A stretch of DNA of 29,891 nucleotides from JAFGJQ01 sp964586145 (GTDB lineage: Bacteria > Planctomycetota > Phycisphaerae > UBA1845). The position numbers and the translations under genes are program-made. Position 1 is the stretch's first letter. Each line of letters starts with the position of its first letter. Shown one piece after another: positions 26,927 through 29,891 of this stretch. The stretch spans positions 1-29,891 of the forward strand of contig CAZPHH010000060.1 in NCBI GenBank assembly GCA_964586145.1. The letters run 5' to 3'. Below the pieces are notes generated by a model, which made no database searches, was not told the origin of the DNA, and was given only the letters and a program-made list of their open reading frames with translations.

Positions 26927-27817
26927 CTATCGGCGGCGACCGCAGAACATCGCACCGACCGCCAGGAGCAACAGCGCCCCGGGCTCGGGAATCGGAACGA
27001 TCGCCAGGTCATTCGGCTGCACCAGCGGGTAGCCGTAGCCTTCGATCATCTCGTTCGGGCCGAAATCCGGCCCCAGGGTGTACGCGGAACCGTCCGTGGC
27101 AAACGTGTTGATCTGGCTGAAGAAATTCGGAAACTCACCCTGCCCCACGGCCCCGTGATAGCCCGTGTCGTTTCGCGACCAGTCGATCGCCAGGCCCTGG
27201 GAGTAGTTCGTGTCCTGCGGCAGCGAATACAACTCCGCCAGCGCCAGGCCCGTGCCCTTATAGATCTTGTCCACGCCCACGTCCTGCAAGTAGAACGCGC
27301 CGGTGGAGTCAATGGCCATGCCGACCACCCGATGCACCTCCGTCGGCAGGCCCGAGAAGTACCCCACGAGCGACGTGGCCCCGGTCGCCAGGTTGATGCT
27401 GTACAGCCGCGTCGAGTTGTACTGCGAACGCACGCCGTACATCTTTCCGTCCACGGGGTTGAACGCCAGGTCATCCAGCGGCTGCGTGCTCGCCGTTCCT
27501 TGCAGCGTCGCCGCCCCGGTCGTGGTGTCCACGTGATACAGCCCGGCCGCGGCGCCGCCGGTGGGCTTGTAGAACGATGCGTACGCCCAGAGGTTTCCGT
27601 CCGCGTCGAACTCCATGCCGCCGAAACCGATGTTCGGCACGTTCATCGAGCCGACCACCTCGAACGCCGCCGGATTGGACGTGTCAAACCTCACCAGTTC
27701 ATCCGGTCCGCTGAAGGGGTACGGACGCGACACGCCGTTGGGCGCGTAGACCATGACCGCGCCGGCCGAGGAGGCCAGCATCAGCAGCACGCCGGTAAAA
27801 CATGCAAACCTATACAT
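26927..27817 (-). CDS. PEP-CTERM protein with propeller-like repeats
   Basis: This 296-residue protein has a signal peptide (MYRFACFTGVLLMLASSAGA) and a PEP-CTERM tail (IPEPGALLLLAVG, then a Cys-Gly-Arg-rich end at 274-296). The body has phrases such as GGMEFDADGNLWAYAS, LDDLAFNPVDGKMYGV and LYSINLATGATSLVG, which is the strand pattern of propeller proteins that read-out-style annotations call DUF4394- or NHL-like; exact family uncertain. The ATG at 27817 is supported by GGGGAGG seven bases upstream; that site overlaps the end of the preceding PEP-CTERM gene (stop at 27822), so the two are co-transcribed. Longer frames starting at 27895 are not credible. Probably displayed on the surface. Confidence 0.8.
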   Translation of the reverse strand: MYRFACFTGVLLMLASSAGAVMVYAPNGVSRPYPFSGPDELVRFDTSNPAAFEVVGSMNVPNIGFGGMEFDADGNLWAYASFYKPTGGAAAGLYHVDTTTGAATLQGTASTQPLDDLAFNPVDGKMYGVRSQYNSTRLYSINLATGATSLVGYFSGLPTEVHRVVGMAIDSTGAFYLQDVGVDKIYKGTGLALAELYSLPQDTNYSQGLAIDWSRNDTGYHGAVGQGEFPNFFSQINTFATDGSAYTLGPDFGPNEMIEGYGYPLVQPNDLAIVPIPEPGALLLLAVGAMFCGRRR

Positions 27818-27821
27818 GGTG

Positions 27822-28466
27822 TCACCTCCCCTTCCCACACAGCGCCGCACCGCCACGAACGCCTCGCCGCGAACCCAGCAACGCCGCCGCGCCAATCGCC
27901 AACAGGCTCAGGCCGGCCGGTTCGGGAACGGTCGCCTGAAGGTCGTCGAACACGACGCCCAGCCCGGGACTCGCCGCGCCCCAGATCTCAATGCTGCCGA
28001 AGGGAACGTCGCTCTCCCAGCCGTACCAGGCCCATTGGCCCATCGTGAGGGTCAGCGGTTGGGTGTCGAGAACCAGACCCATTTCGTCCCGGAACGTGAC
28101 CATCCCGCCGCTCAGGTCGTCCGCGGCGCCGATGTATCCGCCGAACTTCTCCACCGGCGTGGTGAAGTCAATCACGGCACACCCCGTGACCGAGCCGCCC
28201 ATCAGGTTCCCGTTGTACGGATAGATGGATACGCCCGTCAGCCCGCTTTGCAGGCTGTACGCGATCATCAGCATGTTCGCGAATACGTCGTTGAACGTGG
28301 CGCCCCCGTCCATGATGGAGAAGGGCCCGGGATAGCCGCCCGGCGTACCGAGGTTCTCGAACCCCTCGTACAGGTCTCCCGTGAACTCGCCGATCGGCAC
28401 AACGCCGGCCGTCAACGGACCGGCCGCCACCGCCAGCACCACCAGTCCCATGATCCAGTTTCTCAT
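27822..28466 (-). CDS. PEP-CTERM protein of unknown function
   Basis: This 214-residue secreted protein has a signal peptide (MRNWIMGLVVLAVAAGPLTAG) and a PEP-CTERM tail starting at V180 (VPEPAGLSLLAIGAAALL). After the usual Arg pair it carries 15 extra residues (GVRGGAALCGKGR region), a longer end than normal, because the reading frame runs into the ribosome binding site of the next gene. The body includes GFENLGTPGGYPGPFSIMDGG and VVFDDLQAT, as in sandwich-fold PEP-CTERM proteins. AGGAGG lies six to seven bases before the ATG at 28466. Its promoter is at 28523-28551. It forms an operon with the next PEP-CTERM gene. Function unknown. Confidence 0.78.
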   Translation of the reverse strand: MRNWIMGLVVLAVAAGPLTAGVVPIGEFTGDLYEGFENLGTPGGYPGPFSIMDGGATFNDVFANMLMIAYSLQSGLTGVSIYPYNGNLMGGSVTGCAVIDFTTPVEKFGGYIGAADDLSGGMVTFRDEMGLVLDTQPLTLTMGQWAWYGWESDVPFGSIEIWGAASPGLGVVFDDLQATVPEPAGLSLLAIGAAALLGSRRGVRGGAALCGKGR

Positions 28467-28522
28467 CTTTGACCTCCTGAAGGTTAACCTGAGAGATAAA
28501 CCAAGCCACAATCGCTGGTCCC

Positions 28523-28551
28523 AGTATAGTTCCGCGCGGATTATATTACAA
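28523..28551 (-). promoter_or_regulatory. Promoter of the PEP-CTERM pair
   Basis: On the minus strand TTGTAA (28551-28546) and TATACT (28528-28523) are 17 bases apart. Transcription would start near 28516, giving a 50-base leader. The -35 box lies in an ATATT-ac-AATAT inverted repeat (28543-28554), a possible operator. Confidence 0.55.
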
Positions 28552-28591
28552 TATTCCTTAGAGATATTAGTCCGATTTTCCCTGCGAACGC

Positions 28592-28620
28592 TTGCGGTTC
28601 CACAAAAGCCGCGGTATGCT
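28592..28620 (+). promoter_or_regulatory. Promoter of the last gene
   Basis: TTGCGG (28592-28597) and TATGCT (28615-28620) are 17 bases apart. The start would be near 28627, six bases before the ATG at 28633, so the mRNA is nearly leaderless. The -35 box overlaps the AACGCTTGCGGTT element (28587-28599). Confidence 0.5.
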
Positions 28621-28632
28621 ATGCTTAGAACT

Positions 28633-29889
28633 ATGCAGCAAACGGAAGGTCAAAAACCCACGCAGATGCCCCAACGGCCCGACCGCATGTTTTCGGACCA
28701 TGCCCGCGCGGTGGTCCGGTCGGTCCGGGGTGCATTCTCGGAACTGCTGACCTCGGTCGGCGCGGACCCGCAGGCCCCGCAGGAGTTTGGCCGGCAGTTC
28801 AAGCTCAACAAGAACCTGGCCTGGAAAATCTCCAAGCTGGTGCAGACCGACGACCCGTCGGTCGCCCTCGCCCAGATGCCCGGAACGGGCGGCATCAACA
28901 TCTTCCTTCGAAGCATCGAAACGGCCGGTGCCAGCCCCGCCCTGCTTCAAACCGCACGCCAGGCGATCAAAGAATACGACGACCTGATCCGCACGCATTC
29001 CGGGGACCGGGCCACGCTGGAGATCATGGCCAGCGAGTTGAGCCCGGTCAGCCGGCGGCAGCGCGACGAGCATCACCGCAAACTGCTCTTCCAAGGCGCC
29101 AGCTACGTGTGGGGGGCGCACGCCCGGGTGAGCCTGAAGGTCGGGCTCGTCGGGCCGAGCCGCAAGACCGGCCGGCTCGACTTTGCGTCCGTCAGCGCCC
29201 TGATTGATTTCCGCCGGTTCCGCTCCGACGTCACCTGGGTCATGGCCTCACGTCGTTCCCGGAATGACGACGGCAGCAGGATGGACACTCCGTCCATGGA
29301 GCCGATCGACAGACGTTTCGGCCAGGCCGACGCGGCCCCTCTGATGGAGGACTTCTGCTCCAAACCGCTGCCCGAGCTGCGCAAGGTCGACACGCCCACG
29401 GGGATGAATTTCGAACTCGTGGAGGGTCCCGTCGGCAACGCCGGCGCCCGGACGTGCGTGTTCGGCGTCATTCAGCGGAACATCCCGTATTGTCGATCAC
29501 CCGAGAACGAGTGGGGCGAGCACAGCGCCGTGTCGGACACGCCCGCGGAGTGGCTCATCGTCGACCTATTCATCCACGAGCGGTTCACCTTCGCCATCCC
29601 GCCGGAGGCCGCCCTGTACAGCGAACTCGGGGCGAGCGGCGCGCCCTATCCCGCGCGCGGTCGGGAGAAGCACCGTCTGCCGCTCAGCGAACCGCTCCAG
29701 GACCTGGCCACCGGACCCTTGCTCGTGGCCACGCCGGAGGTGTCCAACTATCGCCACATGGTGCAGACCGTGTTTGACCGCATGGGATGGGACCCGCAGT
29801 ACTTCCACGGGTTCCGCATGAAGATGGCCTTCCCCCCGATCCCCGCGGCCTTCGTCCTGCGCTACCGCCTCCCCGACGCGCCCGTGTAG
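28633..29889 (+). CDS. Uncharacterised 418-residue protein, possible HTH
   Basis: I do not recognise a named family. Residues about 20-125 are Ala/Leu-rich and helical; FGRQFKLNKNLAWKISKLV could be a helix-turn-helix, which would make the protein a regulator. The middle has FQGASYVWGAHARVSLKVGLV and LDFASVSALIDFRRFRSDVTWVM, the rest is mixed strand and helix and ends with FVLRYRLPDA. There is no signal peptide or membrane segment, so it is probably cytoplasmic. The start is uncertain because no ribosome binding site is visible; the ATG at 28633 follows the promoter by 13 bases, while an ATG at 28621 would lie upstream of the expected transcript start. It is transcribed divergently from the PEP-CTERM pair. 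The gene is complete and ends two bases before the window edge. Confidence 0.7.
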   Translation: MQQTEGQKPTQMPQRPDRMFSDHARAVVRSVRGAFSELLTSVGADPQAPQEFGRQFKLNKNLAWKISKLVQTDDPSVALAQMPGTGGINIFLRSIETAGASPALLQTARQAIKEYDDLIRTHSGDRATLEIMASELSPVSRRQRDEHHRKLLFQGASYVWGAHARVSLKVGLVGPSRKTGRLDFASVSALIDFRRFRSDVTWVMASRRSRNDDGSRMDTPSMEPIDRRFGQADAAPLMEDFCSKPLPELRKVDTPTGMNFELVEGPVGNAGARTCVFGVIQRNIPYCRSPENEWGEHSAVSDTPAEWLIVDLFIHERFTFAIPPEAALYSELGASGAPYPARGREKHRLPLSEPLQDLATGPLLVATPEVSNYRHMVQTVFDRMGWDPQYFHGFRMKMAFPPIPAAFVLRYRLPDAPV

Positions 29890-29891
29890 CC

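Overview
The window looks like a chromosomal segment of a high-GC planctomycete, most likely of the Phycisphaerae type. The reasons are PEP-CTERM proteins, planctomycete-style dockerin ends (paired DxDxDG-like loops in secreted proteins), an H-X9-DG-type pseudopilin, many lipoprotein and Tat leaders, and GC-rich palindromic repeats between genes. A 100-base run of N at 14467-14566 shows that it comes from a scaffolded assembly. This assignment rests on protein character only; there is no rRNA or other marker gene.

Layout. Bases 1-676 are non-coding and full of small hairpins. From 677 to 10066 all genes lie on the minus strand: a lipoprotein glycosidase of the GHL10/DUF187 type with a dockerin end, a GH20 beta-hexosaminidase-like enzyme, then a tightly packed unit of a small HExxH zinc peptidase, a membrane transporter and a hydantoinase/oxoprolinase-like ATPase. 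A 760-base divergent region (10067-10827) carries outward promoters on both sides. From 10828 to 14410 a PEP-CTERM protein, a pseudopilin and a dockerin protein follow; the first and third are paralogues with different C-terminal retention signals. A tandem array of 29-bp hairpin repeats separates them from a GntR/LacI-type regulator (14931-16022).

Bases 16192-19962 hold a complete AmmeMemoRadiSam set: a Memo-AMMECR1 fusion, a DUF362 protein and a radical SAM enzyme. Each has an N-terminal export leader, of Tat type in the last two. A near-consensus promoter placed exactly at the end of this operon starts a heavy-metal efflux locus (19995-26847): a small Cys/His-rich secreted protein, a TolC-like outer-membrane protein, an HlyD-type adaptor with a His-rich stretch and a duplicated Cys/His motif, and a CzcA-type RND pump. 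Two further PEP-CTERM genes lie on the minus strand (26927-28466). Divergent from them is an uncharacterised 418-residue protein (28633-29889).

The most unusual parts are the apparently exported AmmeMemoRadiSam system beside a metal efflux operon with new-looking metal-binding modules, and the GNRA-loop hairpin array. Functions are inferred from sequence motifs read by eye; no database search was possible.
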